Positions 1-8,788 of a DNA stretch of 64,000 bases are shown here, piece after piece. The stretch spans positions 43,098-107,097 of the forward strand of contig CALRGV010000004.1 in the NCBI GenBank assembly GCA_943358175.1. Direction: 5' to 3'. This DNA is from Candidatus Peribacteria bacterium (lineage in GTDB: Bacteria; Patescibacteriota; Gracilibacteria; UBA1369; LOWO2-01-FULL-3). Position 1 is the stretch's first letter, and each line of letters starts with the position of its first letter. The notes beneath the pieces were generated by a model, which made no database searches, was not told the origin of the DNA, and saw only the letters and a program-made list of their open reading frames with translations. A program made the translations under genes and the position numbers.

Positions 1-2057
1 CCTTTCCAAGCCTTCTCGTCTGGACCTGCCAATAACTTCATGTTTTTTAACAAGCTCTTTTGCTCCGTTGAACCACCCTCCAGCTTACTGATTGTTTGCC
101 TATTACTACTATCCTTTAACCATTTTCCCATGGATTCACGATAACTTTTACTTGTCAGATCTTTGTTTCCATCTTTGGCATTCTTAAGCCAATTTGTAAG
201 ACCGGCCTGATCATGCATATCCCGAAGATTCTCATCAGTGGCGGTTTTTTTGTTTCCGGCATTTGTTGCCAATTTATTGTCATCTGATCTGCCAATGTTT
301 TCAATATAGTGACCCAATTGGGAGAAGGTGTAGTGGTCGTGTGGATGATCCGGTAAGGCGATTGGAATGACCGGCATGTGCTTCAATGGTATGCTGCCAA
401 GGAATTTTCCTGCTGTTTCGACGTGTCCTTTTATCCAATCCGTAGCACCCTCGGCGATAGTACCCTTTGCGGCGGAGAACACTCCAATCCAGACTACGGC
501 GATTACACCAAGGGCCACCATAAAGTCCTGAAGAGTATCAAAACCGGCTATAGGCACACCGTTACTTGGATTCAGCTTGAAGGCTGTCTCAGAACCGATT
601 TCCAATCCCTGCACGGCTTTCAACATGATCCAGCCTACGGTCAATGATAGGGATATGAGCAGAGGCGCGATGGCATTCTTGGTGAATTTGTCGGCAAGTT
701 CGCCAAAACCACCCATCTTTTCCTTTACCTGAGATGAGGCCATCATGAGTAATAAAATTGGCGAGACGGCAATACACAGCCACATCACGACTAATCTTCC
801 GAGCAATACTATGAAAAGGGCAATAAATGAAACGCAGTAAATCACATACAAAATCATGGAGAATAAAGCGTTGGTAAAAAGTTTTTCGAAGCCAGCATCA
901 AGAGTCATGGATTTCGTATCGACTTCGTTGTAGAAGACGATTTTTCCCATGTTTAAGGCGAGAGCAAAAGCGGCATTGCGGGAATTGTAATGTTGGAGAA
1001 AGATTACGCCCTGGTCGTTGAGTTCTTTGCCGGTGCAGAGGTCTTGATTCTGTGCGTTGGCTAATTTTTTTTCAAAATTCGCTTTGTCCGCCTCATTAAG
1101 TATGGTTACTTTTTTCTTTATATCATCTATGGAATCAGTGTCTGTAATCGGTGAACCTTTTTCCAGAATTATGGCTGTGTTAAAACTTTTACCCACCATT
1201 CGATAAATCTCCAATTCCTTGGCCTTAATCATAACCACATCCACTTTCTCCTTAAATTGAGAAAAAGGAGTGCCTTCAAAGGCGGCACAAAGTCTGGCTT
1301 GCTGATCTTTAGGAATGCTGCTGTCGCTCAGTCCTTGACTCACCTGATCCGGCAGCGCAAAAACGGCGGTGGTCATGACGTTGATACCATCGAGTACCAC
1401 CTTTATAGCTAAAAATGAGAAATTTACAGCGATAATACCGATGACAATTTTTGGCAACATGGCTTTAATTGAGGTGGTGTCTTCACTGAGACCGAGGACG
1501 TTGTAAAGGGCGAGACCTACGAGGACCACGACAAATAAAATATTCACCAAATTACGAATTGGAATCCAGATATCACGTAATTTCTCTTCCATGCCGTTGC
1601 CGAAAAGCAGGTCATTGCCCATCAAACTTCCGGTCATTACCAATACCGGCCAAATCAATCTATTCAAAGTCTTCTGTACGCCGGCGATAATAAAAATACC
1701 GTTGGTGATGGCTTTGTTGTCTATTTGAGTGGTAGATATTGCGTCTTGAGCACAATAGAGGACGCCCTCTTTAGGAGTAGCAGTTGCTGAGGCCACAACG
1801 CTGTTAGTTTTATCCACATGAAAACCGGTGGTGCATAGGGCCTTCTCCTTCTCTTCTCCTTTATATCCATTTATAAAACAACTGCCTCCGGTAGGAGCTG
1901 GTGTAAGACCTGCCGGACAGGTAATTCCCGGGCTTGCCTTAGGCTTTTCCGCTTCCGCGTAGGCCACACGAGCCGCACCGACGTTTGCAAGCAGAACCAA
2001 TGGTAGTATGAGACCACAGATTATTCGGGAAACTATTTTTTGTTTTTGTTTGTTCAT
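1..2057 (-). CDS. VirB6/TrbL-like membrane protein of a type IV secretion-like operon (partial, 3' end outside window)
   Basis: Reading leftward from the ATG at 2055-2057 the frame stays open to base 1, giving at least 685 residues without a stop; the C-terminus lies outside the window. Residues 8-32 form a signal-peptide-like hydrophobic stretch. A Cys-containing extracellular-looking segment follows, then several hydrophobic segments (around residues 125-145, 170-190, 205-225, 390-440 and 470-500) and a long hydrophilic tail. This topology, a large polytopic protein with a signal peptide, is what VirB6/TrbL channel proteins look like, but I recognise it by architecture rather than by a diagnostic motif. 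It is the last visible gene of a tightly packed leftward operon (1-nt gap to the gene before). Function as the inner-membrane channel of a secretion or DNA-transfer apparatus is an inference. Confidence 0.6.
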   Translation of the reverse strand, partial: MNKQKQKIVSRIICGLILPLVLLANVGAARVAYAEAEKPKASPGITCPAGLTPAPTGGSCFINGYKGEEKEKALCTTGFHVDKTNSVVASATATPKEGVLYCAQDAISTTQIDNKAITNGIFIIAGVQKTLNRLIWPVLVMTGSLMGNDLLFGNGMEEKLRDIWIPIRNLVNILFVVVLVGLALYNVLGLSEDTTSIKAMLPKIVIGIIAVNFSFLAIKVVLDGINVMTTAVFALPDQVSQGLSDSSIPKDQQARLCAAFEGTPFSQFKEKVDVVMIKAKELEIYRMVGKSFNTAIILEKGSPITDTDSIDDIKKKVTILNEADKANFEKKLANAQNQDLCTGKELNDQGVIFLQHYNSRNAAFALALNMGKIVFYNEVDTKSMTLDAGFEKLFTNALFSMILYVIYCVSFIALFIVLLGRLVVMWLCIAVSPILLLMMASSQVKEKMGGFGELADKFTKNAIAPLLISLSLTVGWIMLKAVQGLEIGSETAFKLNPSNGVPIAGFDTLQDFMVALGVIAVVWIGVFSAAKGTIAEGATDWIKGHVETAGKFLGSIPLKHMPVIPIALPDHPHDHYTFSQLGHYIENIGRSDDNKLATNAGNKKTATDENLRDMHDQAGLTNWLKNAKDGNKDLTSKSYRESMGKWLKDSSNRQTISKLEGGSTEQKSLLKNMKLLAGPDEKAWK

Positions 2058-2058
2058 T

Positions 2059-3429
2059 TTATTTTAGAAACAGTTGAATGATGGTGGATGCGTGATAAAT
2101 CGCAAAGGTGGCGGCTTCAGCTGAGTCGCCGGAAGCGGAAAAAAGCGCAAGAAATGTGCCTCCCCCTACTCCGACACCGGCCAATTTTGCCAATTTGCCG
2201 GCCAAAGAGCCTTTGTCTTGGCTTCCCCTGCGTTGACGAGAGGACTGCTCACTACGAGAGGATTGGTTGTTGCCTTGGGCCGGTTGGTCCGGTTGGGCTG
2301 TCTGGGTAGGCGTAGCTTGTCTATTTCTGGTCGATTGTTTTGGATCATTAATTCTTTGTATGGTTGAATTTTTGCTAGTAGGCTGACGTAAGATTTCTCC
2401 GTTTTTTCCGGAACGTCTTTGCACTCTTTTAGCGCTGCGTGGAGCGGTGGTCGATGCTGATGTAAGTCTAGTCTGTGGCAATGATATTCTACCCGAAGTT
2501 TCCCCAAGGGATGCTTCGGCTTCGCTATCACCGGTGAAACTTTGGGTGGAAGATGCGGGATGGGAACTTGCGTGAATTCGAGATGTATCCGGAATTCGAG
2601 AAATATTAGGTATCTGAATTTTTCCCGGAATTGTGATTGGGGCCGGAGCTGGCTCCGGAATTACCGAATTCAGCTTTTGAGTTTCTGATTGAGGTAGCTT
2701 ATCTTTCGGTTCTTCGGCTGGGATTTCTACTGATTTCTCGGCAGATTTTTCGGTCGCTTCTCTAGAAATTTCCTTCTTAGTTTCTGTTTCAGACTTAGAG
2801 TCTATTTTTAAATTGGTGGCATCAGAAGCAAGTTTAGCTTCAGTTGAATTGGTTTCACGAGTTTCGCCATCAGTTTTCGGTTCAATTTTCTGAGTTGGTG
2901 CCGGGGTGGAATTGACGGGCGTGGATTTTGCCGGAGTCGGAGTCGGAGTTGCAATCGTAGCCGTGGTTGGAGTCGGAGTTGTAACAGTAGCAGTAGCAGC
3001 CTGAAGCGGCGCAAGTGAAAGCGCCCCCAACATTGCCTTGTCATAGTTCACGACAGTCAATCCTTCGTCGTCCATTATTATGTCCAATTTATTAATCTCA
3101 TTGGCCAGCTTCAGTAAAATATTATTTTGAACTGTTTCCTTCTGTAAAATTGGTAGTCCTTTTACCATGGCAATCAGATCTTTGTTTCCTTCTTTATCTT
3201 CTCTTTCCAAAAAATTAATGAATTTGTCTTTGTTGATAGCATAGTAAGCAAGTTCCGCTCTGTTTTCATTGTTTTTGTTTTCACCATCAATCCAATCGGC
3301 AAAAAGCTTGAAGCCTCTGTGATCGCTTCCCGCTCCACCAAAAAGCCCTTCTTTACCAAAAAGCTCACCGTTGATATCGGTTTTTACTATTTCGTATAGT
3401 CCTCTATATTTTTCGAGATTTTCAGCCAT
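2059..3429 (-). CDS. Pro/Thr-rich protein of the secretion-like operon, function unknown
   Basis: 456 residues. Residues 1-145 look like a folded, charged domain. Residues 145-400 are low complexity, rich in Pro, Thr, Ser, Glu and Lys, and probably disordered. Near the C-terminus (about 405-456) is a Gly/Ala-rich hydrophobic region that could make one or two membrane passes. There is no signal peptide. It sits 1 nt from the gene on either side, so translation is probably coupled. I do not recognise the family. The context suggests a component or cytosolic partner of the type IV-like apparatus. Confidence 0.75.
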   Translation of the reverse strand: MAENLEKYRGLYEIVKTDINGELFGKEGLFGGAGSDHRGFKLFADWIDGENKNNENRAELAYYAINKDKFINFLEREDKEGNKDLIAMVKGLPILQKETVQNNILLKLANEINKLDIIMDDEGLTVVNYDKAMLGALSLAPLQAATATVTTPTPTTATIATPTPTPAKSTPVNSTPAPTQKIEPKTDGETRETNSTEAKLASDATNLKIDSKSETETKKEISREATEKSAEKSVEIPAEEPKDKLPQSETQKLNSVIPEPAPAPITIPGKIQIPNISRIPDTSRIHASSHPASSTQSFTGDSEAEASLGETSGRISLPQTRLTSASTTAPRSAKRVQRRSGKNGEILRQPTSKNSTIQRINDPKQSTRNRQATPTQTAQPDQPAQGNNQSSRSEQSSRQRRGSQDKGSLAGKLAKLAGVGVGGGTFLALFSASGDSAEAATFAIYHASTIIQLFLK

Positions 3430-3430
3430 T

Positions 3431-4948
3431 TTATTTTGGTTCCTTTAAATGTTTTTCATATTCATCCTTGGCGTTTTTGCCGCCAATGTTCAAAGTGTCA
3501 AAAATTTTAGCAAAACTCATAATCTCTTCCGGCTTTATTTTGTCGAAAGCCAGTTTGAGAGCTGCATAATCGACATTATCATCATCACCCTTTCCAATTT
3601 TTTTCCTTTCTATCATTCCTTCCAAATATTTTCCGAACTGCGAAGGAATGATATTGCCTGCGGCTTTGTCGATGTCACCACCACCTATTTTGCTTTTATT
3701 GATTGAAACAAAATCAAAAAACACTCTCGCGCCGGCAAAGTCCCCCGCTCTGAAAAAGCTATCCCACTTAGTCCATTTACCATTTCCTTTTTTCTCTTTT
3801 CTGAGCTTCACGGCAGCTTCTTCCTGATCCTTATTGCCATATAATAGTTGATCGAAAGTTTTTTTACTTTCAAAAACCGTTACGGCTGTCAATAGGCCGA
3901 GCGCGCCGAGAGATTGAGGATTGGTTACACGTTTTACCGCTTTGCCAAAACCTTGAAATTTGCCTCCCTGCCAAGCTCCGGTCATAAAATTACCGATGAC
4001 GGTGGCACCGGCACCCAGTTTTACAAAAAGTAGGATGGCATTGCGTATAGTAATCATTTTGCCGGCGGCATTTTCCGTACCATATGGCGTGATACCCAAT
4101 GCGGCAGCCTGTTTTTTGAAATCATTCTGAGCCGCCCAATTTATTTGCTGATCTTTGACGTCCTGTTCGGTGTATTTCTTCGTCGGATTCAATTCCTTCA
4201 TTTCCTCTCCGCTGAATACACCCATGGCGTTACCACGCTGCAAAAATTCTTCCACTTTGGCGGCTGGTTTTCCTTTGAGGTAGGCCTTGGTAATAGCAAT
4301 TTTCGGATCTTTTTCCATAAAGGAAAGAATACTCCAGACGAAAGGCATGAGGTCGCTATTTGGCTTATCAAAGTCTGATTTTAGATATTTCAAAATTGTT
4401 TTTTCAGCTTTTGGCTGAGCACCCGCAGTGAGGGAAGAACTTTCGCCAGTATGTCCCAGTGAAAACAACATCGCGTCCACGAGATCGTCATATTTTCCAT
4501 CTTTATTTAAAATTAATAAATCGGCAGCACGACTGGCTTTGCGATTTTGATCACTGACCATTCTGGAGACTGCCTCGGCATTGAGACCACCTTCGGAGGC
4601 CATTTTTTTGATATAAAAGATTGCTGTATCTACAGCCGCTTTACGACGTTTTTCATGTTTAGTCATAATATCTTCACTCAGGAGTTTGTCCTTGGCATCC
4701 AGCATATCTTGCCAAATTTCTTCTCCCAATTTTTTCAATGGTAGGGTTAAAACACTCAGTAAATTTGCCGCCTGATAATCAGCCATCGGTGTACGAATTT
4801 TTCTTGCTTCTGTGTCATAAGCAGCTTCGATCTCCTTCATTGATTTTTCTGTACGATCCTGCTGATCTAAAATCTGAACTTTGGTATCAGCATATTTCGG
4901 GTCGTTAACCTTTTTAAGAGGGTCCGGTTTTTCCGCTGGATTACTCAT
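3431..4948 (-). CDS. Hypothetical protein of the secretion-like operon
   Basis: 505 residues, mostly charged and helical in character, beginning with a Lys/Asp/Glu-rich stretch. Around residues 295-325 and 345-365 there are moderately hydrophobic Gly/Ala-rich segments (with motifs such as KLGAGATVIGNF and LGALGLLTAVTV) that could be membrane helices. No signal peptide and no catalytic motif is evident. Gaps of 1-2 nt to both neighbours place it inside the operon. Family not recognised. Confidence 0.75.
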   Translation of the reverse strand: MSNPAEKPDPLKKVNDPKYADTKVQILDQQDRTEKSMKEIEAAYDTEARKIRTPMADYQAANLLSVLTLPLKKLGEEIWQDMLDAKDKLLSEDIMTKHEKRRKAAVDTAIFYIKKMASEGGLNAEAVSRMVSDQNRKASRAADLLILNKDGKYDDLVDAMLFSLGHTGESSSLTAGAQPKAEKTILKYLKSDFDKPNSDLMPFVWSILSFMEKDPKIAITKAYLKGKPAAKVEEFLQRGNAMGVFSGEEMKELNPTKKYTEQDVKDQQINWAAQNDFKKQAAALGITPYGTENAAGKMITIRNAILLFVKLGAGATVIGNFMTGAWQGGKFQGFGKAVKRVTNPQSLGALGLLTAVTVFESKKTFDQLLYGNKDQEEAAVKLRKEKKGNGKWTKWDSFFRAGDFAGARVFFDFVSINKSKIGGGDIDKAAGNIIPSQFGKYLEGMIERKKIGKGDDDNVDYAALKLAFDKIKPEEIMSFAKIFDTLNIGGKNAKDEYEKHLKEPK

Positions 4949-4950
4949 AT

Positions 4951-5505
4951 TTAAATCTTAAATAATTTTAAAAGTATATCGCTTAGTTTTTCTGTCTGAC
5001 CTTCGAGTTCGGGAATTTTTGTCATCAAAAAGTCACGCACTTCCGCGGGAGACTGATTGCCAAGCTGAATTGTAATATCGTCAATTACCTTACCGTTTAC
5101 ACGAATATTCATGGTCTGCACGTATGGTGGATCGTATAAAATCCAAAAAGCCCTGATCTGGCTATAGGAATATTTGCGATAACCGACTCGAATTCCAATA
5201 TCGGAAATTTTGATCTCCACCGCACGTGGATGCTCCAAATGGACCAGGCTATAAGTGACGGCCAAAGCCGCTACGGCAAGAGAAAAAGTCCAGGCGTCAT
5301 AATAAATTCCGCCAACGATGGCTAAGAGAATTACTATTCCCATTACTACTTTCCAGATCGTTCCGCGCTGATGATAAACGGCTTCGTAAGCAATCCAGGA
5401 AATATGAGCTTCGTCATAAGCGGAAGGAGTATTCCTGATCTGCTCGAGCTGACGGGCTCTTTTCAATCTGTGCTCCTGATATTTTGTTTTTATTTTGTGA
5501 AGCAT
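4951..5505 (-). CDS. Two-helix membrane protein with C-terminal PH-like domain, first gene of secretion-like operon
   Basis: 184 residues. A basic N-terminal 50 residues is followed by two adjacent hydrophobic helices (about 53-70 and 72-90) and then a beta-rich cytosolic domain to the end. This order resembles small two-helix proteins such as the PrgI family and bacterial PH-like membrane proteins encoded beside VirB4/VirB6 genes, but the match is by architecture only. It starts the leftward operon; the promoter-like sequence at 5609-5637 and a copy of a dispersed repeat lie upstream. Confidence 0.7.
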   Translation of the reverse strand: MLHKIKTKYQEHRLKRARQLEQIRNTPSAYDEAHISWIAYEAVYHQRGTIWKVVMGIVILLAIVGGIYYDAWTFSLAVAALAVTYSLVHLEHPRAVEIKISDIGIRVGYRKYSYSQIRAFWILYDPPYVQTMNIRVNGKVIDDITIQLGNQSPAEVRDFLMTKIPELEGQTEKLSDILLKLFKI

Positions 5506-5526
5506 TGGGTGGGACTTATTTTATAA

Positions 5527-5593
5527 GCTTGCTGCGCTCAACAGTGGCAAAGCCACATGTTTCGCTTGCTGCGCGCTCGGACCGTGTCCTCGC
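5527..5593. repeat. Dispersed repeat C, copy 1
   Basis: A G+C-rich 67-bp sequence containing the hairpin TGGCAAAGCCA and the words TTCGCTTGCTGCGCGCTCG and CCGTG. A closely similar copy lies at 27323-27390. It sits between the start of the secretion-like operon and the terminator of the rpsR operon. No coding potential is seen. Confidence 0.7.
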
Positions 5594-5608
5594 TTTTTGT
5601 ATCTAGTA

Positions 5609-5637
5609 ACTATAGCATAAAAAGACCCTCTTTTGAA
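5609..5637 (-). promoter_or_regulatory. Putative sigma70-type promoter of the secretion-like operon
   Basis: On the minus strand TTCAAA (5632-5637) is followed after exactly 17 bp by TATAGT (5609-5614). The -35 box overlaps the rpsR terminator. The -10 is a good match and the -35 only moderate. Confidence 0.4.
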
Positions 5638-5643
5638 GGGTCT
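5619..5643 (-). terminator. Rho-independent terminator of rpsF-ssb-rpsR
   Basis: On the minus strand AGACCCT (7-bp stem), a 7-nt loop and AGGGTCT are followed by a short T run. It lies 37 bp downstream of the rpsR stop, where the operon should end. Confidence 0.8.
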
Positions 5644-5679
5644 TGGTACAAATCGATGGACAAACTCTTGAAAGATTTT

Positions 5680-5892
5680 CTACTTCGTATGTGGGACTAG
5701 GGCCATGAAACGAGCGTTTTTGATAGCCTGAGCTATTCTTTTTTGGTGTTTCATGCAATTTCCGTTGTAGTATCTTGGAACAATTTTGAAGTACTGAGTG
5801 GTGTATTTGCGCAAAATTGTAAGATTTTTGTAATCAATTTCATTCATCTGATCAATACAGCATTGGCATTTTCTTCCTTTATAACTTGGCAT
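5680..5892 (-). CDS. rpsR: Small ribosomal subunit protein bS18
   Basis: 70 residues, near the short end of the family (usually 70-85). It carries the bS18 signature: a basic N-terminus with CxxC-like cysteines (CQCC), the segment DYKNLTILRKYTTQYFKIVPR, of which IDYKN and LRKY are typical, and a C-terminal KHQKRIAQAIKNARFMALVP. It binds the 30S platform next to bS6. Third gene of the leftward rpsF-ssb-rpsR operon, the conserved bacterial order; a terminator follows. Confidence 0.96.
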   Translation of the reverse strand: MPSYKGRKCQCCIDQMNEIDYKNLTILRKYTTQYFKIVPRYYNGNCMKHQKRIAQAIKNARFMALVPHTK

Positions 5893-5930
5893 AAATTTTC
5901 AATTATTAATTATTAATTATCAATGTACAA

Positions 5931-6371
5931 TTAGAACATATTCTCACCTGTACTGGCCTCACCTTCATCCGGGTAGGAGTCGATACCTGCAGCATTCGGT
6001 TCGGATTGAGGAGTGGCTTCCGGTGTGTGGTCATCACCGCTACGTTTTTCCAGCATAATCATATCTTGTAGAACAATTTCTGTGCGGAATCGTTTTTCAC
6101 CATTATCACCTTCCCAACTTCTGGTTTTCAAATAACCTTCCAGGTAAACCAATTTACCTTTTCTGAGATACTGATGGCAAATTTCGGCCAAACGAGCCCA
6201 AGCCACCACTTCATGAAATTCCGTAGACTTCTTTTTCTCCTGAGCGGTTGTCACCCACTCTCTGTTTGTGGCGATGCCAAATGTAGCAACAGCCTGACCA
6301 CTTTGAGTTTGTTTCAATTCAGGATCGCGAGTCAAATTGCCGATAATAATTACTTTATTTACTGATCTCAT
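5931..6371 (-). CDS. ssb: Single-stranded DNA-binding protein
   Basis: 146 residues. The N-terminal OB fold (about 1-105) begins MRSVNKVIIIGNLTRDPEL, the standard SSB start, and includes a FHEVVAWARLAEICHQYLRKG-type segment (FHxVVxW, KG). The tail (105-146) is Pro/Glu/Ser rich. The C-terminal tip ends ENMF instead of the usual acidic DDIPF-like tip, although the terminal Phe is kept. It coats single-stranded DNA in replication and repair. It lies between rpsF (10-nt gap) and rpsR, as in many bacteria. Confidence 0.95.
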   Translation of the reverse strand: MRSVNKVIIIGNLTRDPELKQTQSGQAVATFGIATNREWVTTAQEKKKSTEFHEVVAWARLAEICHQYLRKGKLVYLEGYLKTRSWEGDNGEKRFRTEIVLQDMIMLEKRSGDDHTPEATPQSEPNAAGIDSYPDEGEASTGENMF

Positions 6372-6381
6372 AGTTTGGGAA

Positions 6382-7023
6382 TTATAGGGTTATATCCGGA
6401 TCGTCGATAATACTTTTCAATTTAGCATCAACTTCTTCGAGGTTGATCTTTGAAGGAGCCGCTTTCTCAACTTTTTTTATCTTTTTCTCAACCGCTTCTA
6501 CTTTTGGGGCCTCTGCTTTAGCGCCTCGCGGCGTGCTCTGCTGAGCATCTACTTTTTTTGGAGCAGGCGCGGGAACTGGAGCAGGTGCAGGACTCTTTGC
6601 CTCAGGTTTTGCCATTCTTGGCTTAGGACCGGATTGAGTTTTCTTGGCTTCCTTTTCTTTCTTGGCTTCTTCTTTGGCAACTTTTGCTTTTTCTTCCTCG
6701 TCCTGATATTCAGCAAAAGTTCTGAAAAGATATTTTTCAGGTGTTTTCACAATAAGAGAACGAATCACAATAGGATTGAGAACCAAACTTCTCTGCATTT
6801 CCGCTATTTTGGCAGCATCAATTGAAAAGCTCAGGACATAATAAAATCCCTGATCCTGTTTTTTGATGCGGAAAGATAGATCTCGGATACCCCAAGTATC
6901 TTCCTGTATTACAGCTCCCCCACTGGAGGAAATGTGTTTTCTGAGCTCATCGAGCTCCTTATTAATGGAGGCCTCTCCAATGTCGTGGAGGAAAATCACC
7001 ATTAATTCATAATTCTGTACCAT
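6382..7023 (-). CDS. rpsF: Small ribosomal subunit protein bS6 with long C-terminal extension
   Basis: 213 residues, roughly twice the usual length. Residues 1-100 are the bS6 fold: MVQNYELMVIF start, WGIRDLSFRIKKQDQGFYYVLSF, and the VIRSLIVK strand. Residues 105-213 are a low-complexity Lys/Ala/Pro/Glu tail (PAPAPVPAPAPKK repeats, then KVEAVEKKIKKVEKA) likely disordered or helical. First gene of the leftward ribosomal operon; its mRNA leader holds two hairpins (7040-7097). Confidence 0.95.
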   Translation of the reverse strand: MVQNYELMVIFLHDIGEASINKELDELRKHISSSGGAVIQEDTWGIRDLSFRIKKQDQGFYYVLSFSIDAAKIAEMQRSLVLNPIVIRSLIVKTPEKYLFRTFAEYQDEEEKAKVAKEEAKKEKEAKKTQSGPKPRMAKPEAKSPAPAPVPAPAPKKVDAQQSTPRGAKAEAPKVEAVEKKIKKVEKAAPSKINLEEVDAKLKSIIDDPDITL

Positions 7024-7039
7024 AATTTTCTTTGGATTA

Positions 7040-7097
7040 AGATCTAAAAGTGGAGCGTAACGCTCCTGGATCTAAGCTCTGTTTAAAGCAACAGAGC
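7040..7097 (-). promoter_or_regulatory. Structured leader of the rpsF mRNA
   Basis: Two hairpins sit just upstream of rpsF on its strand. One is GCTCTGTT/AACAGAGC (7076-7083 with 7090-7097). The other is a two-part stem: outer AGATC/GATCT (7040-7045, 7069-7073) and inner GGAGCG/CGCTCC (7052-7057, 7061-7066), with an asymmetric internal loop. In several bacteria the S6:S18 complex binds such a leader to repress the operon; that this one does so is an inference. Confidence 0.4.
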
Positions 7098-7464
7098 AGA
7101 AATTGCAGACGGACATTAACAAAGAGGTCCTTTTTTTGCAATAGATAAAGACAATGTTTTGGTTAAAAGGTCAAGTTCTTATTTTTTTTGCATACTGATA
7201 GGCGTGGATTAACCAATGCTGATTTCTTGGCTTACAAAAGCTATCTTTCGTTATCACTCTTGACTTAAATACTTTATTTTGGCAATATGAATCACGATTT
7301 GTCAATGTATGGGGCTTGATAGAGCCACCTGTTTCGAGAGATACTTAAGAGAGTTAGTGGCTAAAAATAATCTTATGGAGACACTAGAACAGACATTACA
7401 GGTAAATGAATTTGCGCGTAAATGTAGACACTTAAAGAACTTCTCCAGAGGAGGTCTGGTAAGA

Positions 7465-8592
7465 ATGAATATTGGTTATTTGTTTTCCAGTGCTTGGAAT
7501 TCAACCAAGAGGCTCGTAAACAATCCTCTTTTTGCTGTTGCGGTAAAAACATTTGGAGTGGCAAAAGAGGCGTGCACAAGCGCTTTACCGGCTTCACCAC
7601 AGAGGAGATTATTGGCTCAATCAATTTTTATTGCCGGTACAGCTTTAATTGTTACTTCTCTCAGTTCCGGCGCTACTTTCACACCTGCTGAGATGAGTTA
7701 TTCCAGCGATTATCTTTCCGCTTACACTTTGCCGGGTGATGTATTGGTTAGTGACGACTCAGGTTACCTTGTAAAGGTGAATCCACCTACCGATGAATCA
7801 AACAGAATTGGCTTAACCGATTATGCCGTACACACGGTTCAGGGTGGAGAAACGATGTCGGCTATCGCGAAAAAATATAGTGTGAAGGTGGAAACAGTAA
7901 TGTGGGAAAACAATATAGTTAATTCAAACACTTTGAGGACCGGCCAAAAACTTCTGATACCACCTGTTGATGGAGTGAGCTATAAAGTGGCCAATGGTGA
8001 AAATATTGAAAAAATTGCAAAAAAATATAGCATTTCAGCAGATTCAATCATCGCGCAGAATGGATTAGATAAAAATTTAGTATACAAGGGACAGGAGTTG
8101 TTCTTGCCTGGTGCTAAGCCTATTCAGACTCCAAACCTGGTAATCGGGCGTAATCCTGTGGCTAGCAGGAGTTACAGAAGTACTGTCAGCGCCACTTCTT
8201 CCACAGCTACTCCGGATATTGGTAAGATGTTTATTTTCCCTACTCTTGGTTCTACCACTCAAGGATTCCGTTCCGGACATTACGCTTTGGATATCGGTAA
8301 TCGTGCGATGCCTCCTATTTGGGCTGCTTCGGGTGGTACAGTGGTTAAGGCTTCCTCAGGCACTTGGGGTGGTGGCTACGGTACTCACGTGATTGTTGAC
8401 CATGGAAACGGCGTGAAGTCTCTTTATGCACATATGGATTCCCTGAATGTCTCTGAAGGTCAGTGGATAAACCAGGGTGACGTAATCGGCGTGATGGGTA
8501 ACACAGGGCGTGTATACGGTGCTACTGGTATCCATTTGCACTGGGAAGTTATCGTCAACGGCGTGAAAGTAAATCCGAATAATTACTTCTAG
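7465..8592 (+). CDS. LysM-M23 peptidoglycan endopeptidase
   Basis: From the ATG at 7465 the product has 375 residues. This start is preceded by a strong Shine-Dalgarno sequence (AGAGGAGGT, 7447-7455); the frame is open upstream to an ATG at 7309, but that start has no ribosome site. A hydrophobic helix (about residues 47-65) should anchor the protein. Two LysM domains follow (about residues 120-165 and 172-215; VHTVQGGETMSAIAKKY and YKVANGENIEKIAKKY), then an M23 metallopeptidase domain (about 255-375) with the zinc-ligand motifs HYALDIG and HLHW. It would bind and cleave peptide bridges of peptidoglycan outside the membrane. A dispersed palindromic element begins in its stop codon. Confidence 0.92.
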   Translation: MNIGYLFSSAWNSTKRLVNNPLFAVAVKTFGVAKEACTSALPASPQRRLLAQSIFIAGTALIVTSLSSGATFTPAEMSYSSDYLSAYTLPGDVLVSDDSGYLVKVNPPTDESNRIGLTDYAVHTVQGGETMSAIAKKYSVKVETVMWENNIVNSNTLRTGQKLLIPPVDGVSYKVANGENIEKIAKKYSISADSIIAQNGLDKNLVYKGQELFLPGAKPIQTPNLVIGRNPVASRSYRSTVSATSSTATPDIGKMFIFPTLGSTTQGFRSGHYALDIGNRAMPPIWAASGGTVVKASSGTWGGGYGTHVIVDHGNGVKSLYAHMDSLNVSEGQWINQGDVIGVMGNTGRVYGATGIHLHWEVIVNGVKVNPNNYF

Positions 8593-8736
8593 AGTGATTA
8601 ATTAAGCTCGTCTACTTCGTTGCCGGTAAACTCCGGTCGAAGTTTTACCGACGCCTCGTAGCTGGCATAAATGTGACACTCTACATTTATACTATCTACT
8701 TTGTTGACAATCTTGCCGAGCTCACTTAATCACTCT
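8591..8736. repeat. Dispersed palindromic element E, copy 1
   Basis: A 146-bp element with near-perfect 20-bp terminal inverted arms (8591-8610 and 8717-8736), nested inner dyads, and internal words CTACTTCGTTG, TAAACTCCGGTC and CGCCTCGTA-CTGG. The same words and layout, but different arm sequences, occur at 49612-49735. The left arm overlaps the TAG stop of the upstream gene. Confidence 0.75.
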
Positions 8737-8788
8737 ACTGCAAAGGTATACGCATGGAGTCCGGATTTGTAACAAGAAAATTTTGATC

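Noticed and set aside
7309-7464. Upstream extension of the M23 peptidase frame to ATG 7309
   Set aside because: No ribosome site there, while ATG 7465 has AGAGGAGGT at good spacing; the extra 52 residues carry no family feature.
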